From Acidimicrobiales bacterium (GTDB taxonomy: Bacteria > Actinomycetota > Acidimicrobiia > Acidimicrobiales > VFJN01), in NCBI GenBank assembly GCA_030681555.1, contig JAUXRW010000064.1, positions 1 to 48,792 of the forward strand: a stretch of DNA of 48,792 nucleotides. The letters run 5' to 3'. The notes beneath the pieces were generated by a model. It was given only the letters and a program-made list of their open reading frames with translations. It searched no databases and had not been told where the DNA came from. Of the stretch, positions 26,416-38,542 are shown piece by piece. Positions within the stretch are counted from its first letter, which is position 1, and the number at the start of each line of letters is the position of its first letter. The position numbers and the translations under genes were made by a program.

Positions 26416-27746
26416 CGTCCCGTGCCCTCGCTGCCGAGGACGCTGCGGACGGTGCGGCCCACGATCTTGGCGTCGGTGCGCAGGCTCTGGTGGCGGAGGT
26501 ACCAGAACTCGTACTGGAGCTTCTCGAGGGCGTCGCTCTCGTTGCCGGCGTAGCCGTACTTCACCTGGGCCCAGCCGGTGAGGCCCGGACGGACCACGTG
26601 GCGCAACCCGTAGAACGGGAGCTTGTCGGTCAGCTCGTCGACGTAGTGGGGCTGCTCCGGGCGAGGACCGACGACGCCGAGGTCGCCCCGAAGGATGTTG
26701 ACCATCTGCGGGAGCTCGTCGAGATGGGTCTTGCGCAGCACCCTGCCCACCGGGGTGATGCGCGGATCGTCCTCGGTGGTCCAGTTGCCGACACCGCCGA
26801 CGGGTCCCGACGGCGTCATGGTGCGGAACTTGAGCAGGGTGAACGTGCCGCCGCCCTTGCCCACCCTGATCTGGCGGTAGAGCAGTGGGCCACGGTTGCC
26901 GCCGAGGTTGGCCACCCACACCAGTGGCGCCACCATGGCGAGGGCCACCATGCCGCCGAGGGCGACAGGGACGTCGAGGACTCGCTTGGCCCGGCCGTAC
27001 CCCGCCCGGTGCAGCTCACCGATGTCGAAGAAGAGCGAGGCTCGCTCGAGCTCGGACAGCGGGAGCTTGCCGAGCCAGTCCTCGTAGAACGCGCTCAGGG
27101 TGCGGATCCGCACCCCCCGTTCGTGGAGCACACCCGCCTGCGCAACCACGCCGTCGTGCTGCTGGGCCGCCAGGTCGAGCACGAGGACGGTGGGGTGGAG
27201 CTGGTCCAGGAGCAGCTGGAGTGGACGGGTGCCGTCGGGCTGCACCGCGGCGGCCTCGGGCGTGAGATGGCCGATAACTGCGGCCGGGCGCTCGGGCTGG
27301 CCCTGCAGCTCCAGCTCGAGGGCGGCCACCTCGTCCGGCCGGCCCACGACGACGACGCGGGCCCGGGCCTCGGCCCGGAGCCGGCCGCCGGCGGACAGCC
27401 GGATGCAGAGGCGGTACCAGTCGGGCAGCAGCAGGGCGGAGCCGAAGACGACCGAGCGGGGGAGCAGGGCATCGCCGACGAACAGCTGCACGATCGACAT
27501 GGCCACCGCGCCGGTGAACGCCGCGCCCACCGAGCCGCCCACGGCGGCGGCCCTCGTGCGCGGCACATCCGGGAGTCCGAAGCCGTAGGCCGTCACACAC
27601 ATGATCCCGGCGAAGAGCGCCGTCCACGCGAAGCGCGCGGACCCGGTGAGGTCGTAGTGGCCCACCCAGGTGGCGTGGGCCTTCGCAATGCCGGCGACGA
27701 TGGCCAGCACGCCCACGTACAGCAGGGGCCGCGCCACGCGCCTCAT
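26412..27746 (-). CDS. Polyprenyl glycosylphosphotransferase (exopolysaccharide priming enzyme)
   Basis: Enzymes of this family transfer a sugar phosphate to undecaprenyl phosphate and start glycan assembly. The 444-residue product has four N-terminal hydrophobic segments, a middle Rossmann-like domain (ARVVVVGRPDEVAALELELQ) and a C-terminal catalytic domain. The latter shows the membrane helix VALGGMVALAMVAPLVWVAN, then YRQIRVGKGGGTFTLLKFRTM-type sequence, THLDELPQMVNILRGDLGVV and GPRPEQP. ATG 27746 is preferred because GGGAG lies 8 bases upstream; ATG 27764 is also in frame. It heads the coupled glycosyltransferase operon. Confidence 0.93.
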   Translation of the reverse strand: MRRVARPLLYVGVLAIVAGIAKAHATWVGHYDLTGSARFAWTALFAGIMCVTAYGFGLPDVPRTRAAAVGGSVGAAFTGAVAMSIVQLFVGDALLPRSVVFGSALLLPDWYRLCIRLSAGGRLRAEARARVVVVGRPDEVAALELELQGQPERPAAVIGHLTPEAAAVQPDGTRPLQLLLDQLHPTVLVLDLAAQQHDGVVAQAGVLHERGVRIRTLSAFYEDWLGKLPLSELERASLFFDIGELHRAGYGRAKRVLDVPVALGGMVALAMVAPLVWVANLGGNRGPLLYRQIRVGKGGGTFTLLKFRTMTPSGPVGGVGNWTTEDDPRITPVGRVLRKTHLDELPQMVNILRGDLGVVGPRPEQPHYVDELTDKLPFYGLRHVVRPGLTGWAQVKYGYAGNESDALEKLQYEFWYLRHQSLRTDAKIVGRTVRSVLGSEGTGR

Positions 27747-27814
27747 CTGACGGTCTCCCAGCACATGCCCCCAGCATCGGGGCAGGGGCCCGGGGCCTCA
27801 ATGGCCCATATGGA

Positions 27815-30691
<2,877 letters not shown>

Positions 30692-30697
30692 CGCCAC

Positions 30698-30703
30698 AGG
30701 CTA
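30698..30703 (-). promoter_or_regulatory. Predicted leaderless -10 (TAGCCT) of uvrA
   Basis: The hexamer ends 6 bases before GTG 30691. A 17-base spacer would put the -35 at 30721-30726, inside the SOS box. Confidence 0.55.
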
Positions 30704-30721
30704 CCGGTCCGCGACAACCTG

Positions 30722-30735
30722 CGAACGCACGTTCG
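30722..30735. promoter_or_regulatory. LexA (SOS) box of uvrA
   Basis: CGAACGCACGTTCG agrees at every position with the Gram-positive LexA consensus CGAACRNRYGTTYG and is palindromic in both half-sites. It lies 31 bases upstream of the chosen uvrA start and overlaps the expected -35, the normal location for LexA repression. No other match was noticed in the window. Confidence 0.85.
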
Positions 30736-30736
30736 G

Positions 30737-32440
30737 TCAGGGGATCGCCTCCACCACCGCGATGCCACCGAGCTTCGGCGCCCCGGGCACCCGGCGCAGC
30801 CCACCGAGCTGCGCCAGCGCCCCCTCGACATCCCTGCTCACGACCACGAACCGGTCGACGCCGGCGGCGAGGAGGTCGGGCACGACTGCGGGGTCGGCGG
30901 GATCGACCAGGAGCCAGCGCTGCTCCGGGAACGTCCGCCAGGCGGTGCGCGGCACGGCCCCCTCGGTCGCCAGGATGACCGGGACGGGCAGCCCTGCCAC
31001 GGCCTGCTCGATCGCGTCCACGGCCCGCTCGGACCGCTCGCGGCCGCCGCGGACCTCCCGCATCGCCAGCAGGCTGAGGGCGGCGGTGGCTGCGAGCAGG
31101 CTGCCGCCCAGGACGCGGCGGCTGCGGGCGTCGATCCGGGCGGCCCGCTCCGCCAGCCCGGCCACAGCCAGGGGCGTGACCAGGGGCAGCAAGACGGCGA
31201 AGTAGCGGCCGCCCCATTCGGCGGTGCCGCCGGCGCGGTACTGCGTAGCCAGGATCCCGAGCGCCGCCACCCCGCTCACCCCGGCCAGCCCCACAGCGAC
31301 GTTCCGGCCGCTCCGGTCGGTCACCAGGCCCCGAGGGGCCAGGGCGATCCCGACCCACAGGAGCGGGAAGGCGACCAGCAGGCCCGGCACCGCGTCGGCA
31401 GGCAGCAGGAGGGCTCGCACGACCACCAGCGCAGCCGCGACGACAGCGAAGCGCCGGACCAGCACGCGCTCGTGCTCGCCGCGCGCGACCTTCCAGGTGA
31501 CGAACCCGAAGAGGGCCAGCGCCGCCAGCAGCAGCGCCGCCCCGGTCCCACCGCCCGGGCGGAGCCACGTCTGCACGAAGCCGGCCCAGCGATCCCCCAC
31601 CAGCGACCCGTCCCCGGCGGCGCTCGGTGACCGGGGCGCGGGTCGGCTCTCGCCGAGGATGGCCGAGTGCGCTCGCCCCTCCGCCCAGCGGGTGACGAGG
31701 ACCGCGGCCACCGCTGCGCCGGCGGTCCACGCCCACGCTCCACCACGGCCCCGCAGGGCCTGGACCAGCGCGACCAAGACGAGCGCGCCGGCCACGACGA
31801 CCGCTTCCGTGCGCAGGGCGAGGGCGACGCCGAGCAGGCCGGCCGCCACCAGGCTCCACCGGGGATCGGCGCGCTCCCCCGCCCGGAGCGCAGCCACCAA
31901 CGCGGCGCCGACGGCCGCGGCACCCAGGTTGTGGGCGATCACCCAGGTCGAGCCGAACAGCAGCGGGCTGGCCAGCCCCACCACCCACAGCGTCGGCTGC
32001 TCGATGCCCGCCCGGAGGCGGCGGCCGAGCGCGGCTGCGACCATTGCAGCCGCGGCGGTGCCGAGGGCCGACAGCGCCACCATCGCGCGCACCCCACCGA
32101 CCCGGTCGGCGACGGCGAGCAGCACGGGGTAGAGCGGGTGCTTCGCGTAGGGGGCCGTGCCGCGCTCGCCCCACTCTGAGAGCTCGAGCGGGTAACGGGC
32201 ACCGGTCGGGTCGGCGTCGGGCAGCGGGTGCTCGACGATCCAACCCTCGCCCTCGGCCAGCGAGCGGGCCTCGATGATGGCTGCGCCTTCGTCGGCCGAG
32301 TAGGTGCCCGGGCCCAGCAGCTGGCCCACGACGAGCAGCACGCCGGCGAGCGCCAAGGCGTGGGCCCACAGGGGCGCGCCGCCGAGACGTCGCGCCCAGC
32401 GGGCGCGACCGGCCAGGGCCGGATCGTGCGTGTCCAACAT
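30737..32440 (-). CDS. GT-C (ArnT/PMT-like) membrane glycosyltransferase, paralogue 1
   Basis: The 567-residue protein has about 10-12 hydrophobic helices and a C-terminal extracytoplasmic domain. The first loop carries [20 protein letters not shown] (acidic catalytic-type motif after helix 1) and [20 protein letters not shown], features of polyprenyl-phosphate-sugar-dependent GT-C enzymes. The C-terminal 120 residues are soluble ([20 protein letters not shown]). It closely resembles the next gene upstream in layout and motifs, pointing to tandem duplication. It ends just before the uvrA SOS box. Donor and acceptor are unknown. Confidence 0.8.
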   Translation of the reverse strand: MLDTHDPALAGRARWARRLGGAPLWAHALALAGVLLVVGQLLGPGTYSADEGAAIIEARSLAEGEGWIVEHPLPDADPTGARYPLELSEWGERGTAPYAKHPLYPVLLAVADRVGGVRAMVALSALGTAAAAMVAAALGRRLRAGIEQPTLWVVGLASPLLFGSTWVIAHNLGAAAVGAALVAALRAGERADPRWSLVAAGLLGVALALRTEAVVVAGALVLVALVQALRGRGGAWAWTAGAAVAAVLVTRWAEGRAHSAILGESRPAPRSPSAAGDGSLVGDRWAGFVQTWLRPGGGTGAALLLAALALFGFVTWKVARGEHERVLVRRFAVVAAALVVVRALLLPADAVPGLLVAFPLLWVGIALAPRGLVTDRSGRNVAVGLAGVSGVAALGILATQYRAGGTAEWGGRYFAVLLPLVTPLAVAGLAERAARIDARSRRVLGGSLLAATAALSLLAMREVRGGRERSERAVDAIEQAVAGLPVPVILATEGAVPRTAWRTFPEQRWLLVDPADPAVVPDLLAAGVDRFVVVSRDVEGALAQLGGLRRVPGAPKLGGIAVVEAIP

Positions 32441-32495
32441 CCCCGCCACCTTCGCAAGGTCCGGGCGTGACCGGTATGGGCCGTTCGAACCAGTC

Positions 32496-34202
32496 TCAGG
32501 ACGGCGGCTCGACGACCGCCACCTCCCACCCGCGCTGCTCGCGGCGGCTGACCAGCCGAGCCTCGCCGAGCAGTGGCCGGTCGCGGTCGAGGTCCCGGGT
32601 GACGAACGTGAAGCGGTCGACGCCGGCGTCGAAGAGCGCCTCGACCCGAGGGTCGGGGCCGTCCACGACGATCGGGCCGTCGCCCCGGATGCGCAGCCAC
32701 CGGGCACGGTCGTACTGCGGCCACACCAGCTGAGGGATCAGGAAGTCGGCGCCCACGATGATCGGGCGACCGTCCCGGTCTCCGCCGCCGAGCCGACTGT
32801 CCGGCGCCACCGCGATCAGCTCGGAGCCGAAGGAGCGGTTGAACCCGCCCAGCCGTTGCTGGCTGGCGATCGCGACGCCGCCGAGGGCGAGGGTGGTCAC
32901 GGCCAGCCCGACCGCCACCGCTCGCCCGACCCGCCGGTCGTCGATCGCATCCCAGGCCCGGGCCAACCCGAGCACGGCGACGGGAACGACCAGCGGTAGG
33001 GCCAGCGCCACGTATCGAGCGCCCCACTCGAAGCCGCCCCCTTGGCGGTACTGGGTGGCCGCCACGGCTCCCGCGAAGACCGCACCGACGGCCACCAGGG
33101 CGCGGGCCGCTGGCTCCCGGCCCCAGCGCCCGAGCGCGAGCCCGACCCAGAGCACCGGGAAGGCCAGGAGGAGGCCGGGCACTGGCCCGGGCCGACCGGA
33201 CACCGCCCAGAGGACGACGAGTGCCGCGGAGACGGCGGCGGCCCCGCCGGCCATCCGCTCGTCCGAGCCGCCCCGGCGCAGGGCCAGCACCACGATGGCG
33301 AGCAGCGCCACCCCGCCGATCAGCAGCAGGTGCCGATCGTCGGCGGCGTAGCTCGGCCGGACGGTGGTCGTGACGAGCCCGGCGATGCGGCCTTCGAGCA
33401 GCGAGTCATCGGCCGCCGTGCCCCCGGGAAGCCCGATGGACGCGCCAAGGATGCTCGAGCTCCAGCGGCGGTCGGCCAGCAGCGAGACCCCGCCGAGGAC
33501 GGCGACGCTCAGCGCCGCGCTCCCCCAGGCGGCGTGGCGCCGTGCAACGGCAACTCCGCCGGTGACGGCCGCCACCGCACCGGCGAGGAGGATCCCCTCA
33601 CCGCGCAGGAGGACGACGGCCGCCACGCAGGGCGCCACGACGGCCAGCCAACGGCTGACGGCGCGGCCCTCATCGAGGTGGCGGACCACGGCGACGGCAC
33701 CGAGCCCTGCGGCGGCAGCGCCGAGCGTGTGGGCCAGCACGATGCCGGAGTCGAACAGCAAGGGGCTCGCCACCCCGGTGACCCAGAGGGAGGGCGCCGC
33801 GAGCCGTCGATCGAGGCGCCCGGCCAGCCACCCGGCGGCCATCGCCGCAACGACGGCTCCCGCTATCGACAGGCCCACCATGGCGGCCACGCCGCCCACG
33901 TCGTCCGTCCACGCCAGCAGGCGCGGGTAGAGCGGGTGCTTGGCGAACGGGACGTAGCCGTCCTCCGTGCGGCTCGTGCTTCGCAGGGGAAAGGCGGAGC
34001 CGGCCGGGTCCACGGCCTCCAGCGGGTGGTCGAGCGTCCAGGCGCCGTCGTCGGCGAGGGCCTGCGCCTGCAGCACGGCCACGCCCTCGTCGATGCCCAC
34101 CTCGCCCGGCGCACCCACCCAGCGGGCGGCCCACACGAGCACCACCGCCAGCAGCGCGCCGTGCAGGAGCAGGGTGCGGAGGGCCGGCGGAGACGCGGTC
34201 AG
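32496..34202 (-). CDS. GT-C (ArnT/PMT-like) membrane glycosyltransferase, paralogue 2
   Basis: The product of about 568 residues shares the architecture of its neighbour: acidic loop motif [40 protein letters not shown], a run of hydrophobic helices, then a soluble tail with [20 protein letters not shown]. The first usual start codon is GTG 34145, which falls inside the first membrane helix. In-frame sequence [20 protein letters not shown] upstream completes that helix and begins with CTG at 34202, which overlaps the uvrB stop as CTGA. I therefore extend the gene to 34202, but the start is uncertain. Confidence 0.75.
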   Translation of the reverse strand: MTASPPALRTLLLHGALLAVVLVWAARWVGAPGEVGIDEGVAVLQAQALADDGAWTLDHPLEAVDPAGSAFPLRSTSRTEDGYVPFAKHPLYPRLLAWTDDVGGVAAMVGLSIAGAVVAAMAAGWLAGRLDRRLAAPSLWVTGVASPLLFDSGIVLAHTLGAAAAGLGAVAVVRHLDEGRAVSRWLAVVAPCVAAVVLLRGEGILLAGAVAAVTGGVAVARRHAAWGSAALSVAVLGGVSLLADRRWSSSILGASIGLPGGTAADDSLLEGRIAGLVTTTVRPSYAADDRHLLLIGGVALLAIVVLALRRGGSDERMAGGAAAVSAALVVLWAVSGRPGPVPGLLLAFPVLWVGLALGRWGREPAARALVAVGAVFAGAVAATQYRQGGGFEWGARYVALALPLVVPVAVLGLARAWDAIDDRRVGRAVAVGLAVTTLALGGVAIASQQRLGGFNRSFGSELIAVAPDSRLGGGDRDGRPIIVGADFLIPQLVWPQYDRARWLRIRGDGPIVVDGPDPRVEALFDAGVDRFTFVTRDLDRDRPLLGEARLVSRREQRGWEVAVVEPPS

Positions 34203-36214
34203 CCCACGTCCCGGAGCTCGCGCTTCAGGTCCTTGATCTCGTCGCGCAAGCGCGCCGCGTACTCGAACCGCAGCCCGGCCGAAGCGTCGTGCATCTCCTC
34301 CTCGAGGGTGAGGATCAGGCGACGCAGTTCGTCCCCGGGCAGGACGGCGAGGTCGACCCGCGCCCGATCGTGGACCCGGGAGCGCCGATCCTTGTTGGGC
34401 GTCGGCGCCTCCTCCGTCGGTCGGAGCATGGCCAGGATGTCGGTCACCGCCTTGCGGATCGTCTGCGGGTCGATCCCGTGCTCCTCGTTGTACGCCAGCT
34501 GGACCTGGCGGCGGCGCTGGGTCTCGGAGATGGCCCGTCGCATGGAGTCGGTGACGGTGTCGGCGTACATGATCACCTGGCCGTCGACGTTCCGGGCCGC
34601 TCGACCCATCGTCTGGATGAGCGACGTCTCGGAGCGCAGGAAGCCCTCCTTGTCCGCGTCGAGGATGGCCACCAGCGACACCTCCGGCAGGTCGAGGCCC
34701 TCCCGGAGGAGGTTGATGCCGACGAGCACGTCGTACTCCCCGAGCCGCAGGTCCCGGAGGATCTCGATCCGCTGGATGGTGTCGATGTTGGAGTGGAGGT
34801 AGCGGACGCGCAGGCCCTGCTCGAGCAGGTAGTCGCTGAGGTCCTCCGCCATCTTCTTGGTGAGAGTGGTGACGAGCACCCGCGCGTCCTCGGCCACCCG
34901 CTTGTTGATCTGCTCGATCAGGTCATCGATCTGACCCTTCGTGGGCTTCACCACCACCTCGGGGTCGACGAGGCCCGTCGGCCGGACGATCTGCTCGGCC
35001 ACCTGCGTGGACACCCCGAGCTCGAACGCGCCCGGCGTGGCTGACAGGAAGACCACCTGGTTCACCCGCTCCAAAACCTCTTCGAACTGCAGCGGTCGGT
35101 TGTCGGCGGCCGACGGGAGCCGGAAGCCGTGCTCGATGAGCTCCTCCTTGCGGGATCGGTCGCCCGCGTACTGGCCGTGCAGCTGCGGCACCGCCACGTG
35201 GCTCTCGTCGATGACCACGAGGAAGTCGTCGGGGAAGAAGTCGAGCAGGGTGCTCGGGGCCTCGCCTGGGCCGCGCCCGTCGATCGGCGCCGAGTAGTTC
35301 TCGATGCCGTTGCAATATCCCACCTCCTGCATCATCTCGAGGTCGTACTGGGTGCGCATGCGGAGCCGCTGGGCCTCGAGCAGCTTGCCCTCCCGCTCGA
35401 ACCAGGCGAGCCGCTCCTGCAGCTCCTTCTCGATCCGCTCGATGGCCCTCCGCATGCGGTCCTCACCGGCCACGTAGTGGGTGGCCGGGTAGAGCACGAG
35501 CTCGTCGAGCACGGTGACCTGCTCCCCGGTGAGCGGGTCGAGCACCTGGATGCGCTCGATCTCGTCGCCGAAGAGCTCGATGCGCACGGCCGTCTCGTCG
35601 TAGGCCGGGTGCACCTCGATCGTGTCGCCCCGCACGCGGAACTAGCCCCGCACGACGTAGAGGTCGTTGCGCTCGTAGCGCATGTCGACCAGCTTGCGGA
35701 GCACGCCCCGTTGGTCGATCTCCTGGCCGACCCGCAGGTGGAGCATGTTCTCCCGGTACTCGGCGGGCGAGCCGAGGCCGTAGATGCAGGAGACCGACGC
35801 CACCACGATGACGTCCCGCCGCGTGAGCAGGGCCGAGGTGGCGGCGTGGCGCAGGCGGTCGATCTCGTCGTTCACCGACGAGTCCTTCTCGATGTAGGTG
35901 TCGCTCGCGGCCATGTAGGCCTCGGGCTGGTAGTAGTCGTAGTACGAGACGAAGTACTCGACGCGGTTGTCGGGGAAGAACTCGCGGAACTCGTTGGCCA
36001 GCTGGGCGGCGAGCGACTTGTTCGGGGCCAGCACCAAGGTGGGCCGCTGTACCTGCTCGATCGTCCACGCGATGGTGGCGCTCTTGCCCGACCCCGTGAT
36101 CCCGAGGAGCGTCTGGAAGCGGTCGCCCCGCTCGACCCCGGCCGCCAGCGTGGCGACGGCTGCCGGTTGGTCGCCGGCGGGCTCGAAGTCGGACACCACG
36201 CGGAAGGGAGGCAC
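34199..36214 (-). CDS. uvrB: Excinuclease ABC subunit B, interrupted by an in-frame amber codon
   Basis: UvrB is the helicase-like damage verifier of nucleotide excision repair. The frame of 671 sense-equivalent positions encodes [20 protein letters not shown] (Walker A), the beta-hairpin [80 protein letters not shown] and a C-terminal UVR motif ([20 protein letters not shown]). Codon 191 (35642-35644) is TAG, in a place where homologues read RG-x-FRVRG. No frame change occurs, and both halves are otherwise intact. It is a nonsense mutation, a sequence error or readthrough. TAGCAT sits 7 bases before the GTG start. Confidence 0.92.
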
Positions 36215-36221
36215 CCGGTCG

Positions 36222-36227
36222 ATGCTA
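36222..36227 (-). promoter_or_regulatory. Predicted leaderless -10 (TAGCAT) of uvrB
   Basis: The hexamer ends 7 bases before GTG 36214. The expected -35 (about 36245-36250) falls inside the hairpin at 36232-36260. No SOS box is found here, unlike at uvrA. Confidence 0.5.
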
Positions 36228-36231
36228 CCGA

Positions 36232-36260
36232 CCGACCCTGACAGCGCCTGTCAGGGTCGG
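36232..36260 (-). terminator. 12-bp stem hairpin between HTTM-like gene and uvrB
   Basis: Perfect arms CCGACCCTGACA and TGTCAGGGTCGG enclose a 5-base loop, starting 7 bases after the stop of the upstream membrane-protein gene. It probably ends the coaE transcript. Because it also covers the uvrB -35 region it could double as an operator. Confidence 0.6.
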
Positions 36261-36266
36261 GCCCCG

Positions 36267-37700
36267 TCAGGGCCGGCAGGGCTCCGGTTCGGCGAGGTCC
36301 ACCGGGGTGAACGGCAGGAGCTTCTCCTGGGCCAGCGGGAGGGGCGCGACGAGCTCGGGCTCGTCGGAGGCGCGCGCGAGGGCGACGAGCTTCGACCCTC
36401 GCCGGTACGTGATGGCGACGCCCGGGCGGTCGTGGAGGTGGGCCCGCAGGCGGTCCCAGGTGAGGGCGAGGTCGCTGGCGCGGTACAGCGCCAGCATCGG
36501 GTCGTTGGTGTCGAGGATCTCGACGAGGTCTGCCTGCTCCTCCGACACCGGGAGCGTGCGGGGCAGGACGAGGTGGTTCGTGTCGCCGTCCACCGTCCGC
36601 AGGTTCGAGTACGTCGTCCAGGTGTCCCCGGTCTTCAGCTCGACGTACGGCGCCACGCCGTTCGCGACCACGAGCAGCGGCACGAGCGCGTAGAGGGCGT
36701 GGTAGGGCAGGAGGCGCACGGCGCTGGGACCGGGCGACTGGCGTAGGTGGCGCGCCGCCGACGTCAGCGCCACGAGGGCGAACACCTGCCACGACCACCA
36801 GCCCAGGTCGAAGGCCAGCTCGTCGTCCACCGCGTCCACGGCCACGAGGAGCCCGACGAGCGTCGGGACCATGACGGCGGCCAACCGCACCCGACCCGGC
36901 AGCGCCTCGTCCCGCAGCGCCAGGCGCGCACCCACCGACCCCACCCGCTCGGCGGTCCACTGCCCGGACGAGGGCGGAAGGAGCAGCACGAGCAGGGCGA
37001 ACAGGACGGCGGAGCTCTCGACGTGCGACGCCGTCCGGTCGAGGGCGACGACGAGGTGGAAGCCCATGGCCAGGACGACGCCGAGCGAGCGGGTGCGGCG
37101 GACGAGCAGGAGGAGCGGCACGGCGAGCTGGATGCCGGCCACGGCCAGGATCACGGCCCGTTCGAGCCAAGCCGTCCCGCCGAGCTGCAGGCCCTCCAGC
37201 CCGATCGAGCCGGTCGTCTGCCGGTACAGGAAGACGGCACAGCTGGCGCCACGATCGAAGAAGGCCGAGTTCAGCTTGGCGAAGGCGGCGAAGCCGTAGG
37301 CCCCCAGCAGGCAGAGCCGTGCCGCCGGGAACAGGCGCTCGGCCAGGTCGGTGCGGTCGCCGAGCCGTCGGCGGAGCACGGCCACCCCGATGCACAGCAG
37401 GATCGCCACGTTGACCAAGCTGGCCAGGAGCCAGTGATCGCCGAGCGCCGGGGCCTCCTCCCAGGCCACGGCCACCCCGGCGGCCGCGAGCAGGCCCAGC
37501 GGCACGACGGCCCCCGGGCGCCAGAGCACCAGGCCGAGGGCGAGGGCCAGGGCGGCCTGGGCCCATGCAGGCGCACCGCCGGGATCTCCGAGCAGGTGCC
37601 AGAGGCTCGCCAGCGCCCACATGACGGCGAACAGGCGGAGCCGATCGGGGCCCGTGGCCCGACCGACGGCGCGTTCCTGTTGGCGGCGGGTGGTGTCCAC
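36267..37700 (-). CDS. HTTM / vitamin K-dependent gamma-carboxylase-like membrane protein
   Basis: The 477-residue polytopic protein has about eight or nine hydrophobic segments and a soluble C-terminal domain of about 120 residues. The stretch YGFAAFAKLNSAFFDRGASC is the pattern I associate with the HTTM domain, related to the membrane part of vitamin K-dependent gamma-carboxylase. The Lys in FAKLN corresponds to the conserved position. Bacterial members mostly have unknown substrates. The GTG start directly abuts the coaE stop, so it is co-transcribed with coaE, and a hairpin follows the stop. Confidence 0.75.
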   Translation of the reverse strand: MDTTRRQQERAVGRATGPDRLRLFAVMWALASLWHLLGDPGGAPAWAQAALALALGLVLWRPGAVVPLGLLAAAGVAVAWEEAPALGDHWLLASLVNVAILLCIGVAVLRRRLGDRTDLAERLFPAARLCLLGAYGFAAFAKLNSAFFDRGASCAVFLYRQTTGSIGLEGLQLGGTAWLERAVILAVAGIQLAVPLLLLVRRTRSLGVVLAMGFHLVVALDRTASHVESSAVLFALLVLLLPPSSGQWTAERVGSVGARLALRDEALPGRVRLAAVMVPTLVGLLVAVDAVDDELAFDLGWWSWQVFALVALTSAARHLRQSPGPSAVRLLPYHALYALVPLLVVANGVAPYVELKTGDTWTTYSNLRTVDGDTNHLVLPRTLPVSEEQADLVEILDTNDPMLALYRASDLALTWDRLRAHLHDRPGVAITYRRGSKLVALARASDEPELVAPLPLAQEKLLPFTPVDLAEPEPCRP

Positions 37701-38318
37701 CTAGCCCGCGTCGGTCTCGGCAGACGCGTCCAGCGACTGGATCTCCGCCCACCGCGCGTCGATCTGCGCGGCCAGGTCGGCCACCGTGCCCGAGTTGTCG
37801 AGGACGACGTCGGCCCGGGCCAGGCGGTCCTGCCGTGAGGCCTGACGGGCCATGCGGGCCCGGGCGTCCGCCTCCTGCATGCCGCGCTGCTCGACGAGGC
37901 GGCGCACGGCCACCTCCGGATCGACGTCGACCACCACGAGCCCGGCCATGTCGTCCCGCCCCGACTCGACGAGCAGGGGGACGTCCAGCACGACGAGGTG
38001 ATCCGTGCCCGCCTCCTCCGCGAGGCGTCGGGCGATCTCGGCGCCGACGGACGGGTGCACGATCTTCCCCAGGTCGGCCAGCGCCTCGGGGTCGGTGAAG
38101 ACGATGTCGGCCACGGCCTGCCGGTCGAGCGTGCCGTCGGCCGCGACGATGCCGGCCCCGAAGCGCTCGACCATCGCCTCGAACACGGGCGCGCCCGGCT
38201 GCTGCAGCTCCCGCGTGATGGCGTCGGCGTCGATCACGACGGCGCCCCGCTCCGCCAGGAGGGCGGAGACGGTCGACTTGCCGGATCCGATGCCCCCGGT
38301 GAGGCCGATGCAGCGCAC
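37701..38318 (-). CDS. coaE: Dephospho-CoA kinase
   Basis: CoaE phosphorylates dephospho-CoA in the last step of coenzyme A synthesis. The 205-residue protein starts CIGLTGGIGSGKSTVSALLA (P-loop) and has VVIDADAITRELQQPG, LGKIVHPSV and VVLDVPLLVES, all characteristic. GTG 38318 lies 6 bases after TACCGT, consistent with a leaderless mRNA. It usually follows rpsA directly; here a pilus module on the other strand lies between them. Confidence 0.95.
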   Translation of the reverse strand: MRCIGLTGGIGSGKSTVSALLAERGAVVIDADAITRELQQPGAPVFEAMVERFGAGIVAADGTLDRQAVADIVFTDPEALADLGKIVHPSVGAEIARRLAEEAGTDHLVVLDVPLLVESGRDDMAGLVVVDVDPEVAVRRLVEQRGMQEADARARMARQASRQDRLARADVVLDNSGTVADLAAQIDARWAEIQSLDASAETDAG

Positions 38319-38542
38319 GCGGCGACGGTAGCCGCCCCTGTCCGATGTGCCGGCACCGCCGTGATCGCTCGGAACTAGTCACCCGGGACCATGACCAATG
38401 GCCCGTCCGGGGGATGTTCTCGAAGTCGGCAGATGCCGACAATCACCCCAAGCCCGCACAGCACGTGCTCGCCCTCCGGTGAGTGGGTGTGTGGGTCACC
38501 ACACCGGATGCGCCACGCGGCGCGACAACCCATGGAGGCCTC
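38319..38542. promoter_or_regulatory. Divergent coaE / pilus-module promoter region
   Basis: The coaE -10 (TACCGT, 38325-38330, minus) is at one end. Two short inverted repeats lie toward the pilus genes: GTCGGC-N4-GCCGAC (38425-38440) and GTGTGG-N4-CCACAC (38489-38504). The second is about 40 bases upstream of cpaB and could be an operator. GGAGG precedes the cpaB GTG. No convincing plus-strand -35/-10 pair could be fixed. Confidence 0.4.
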
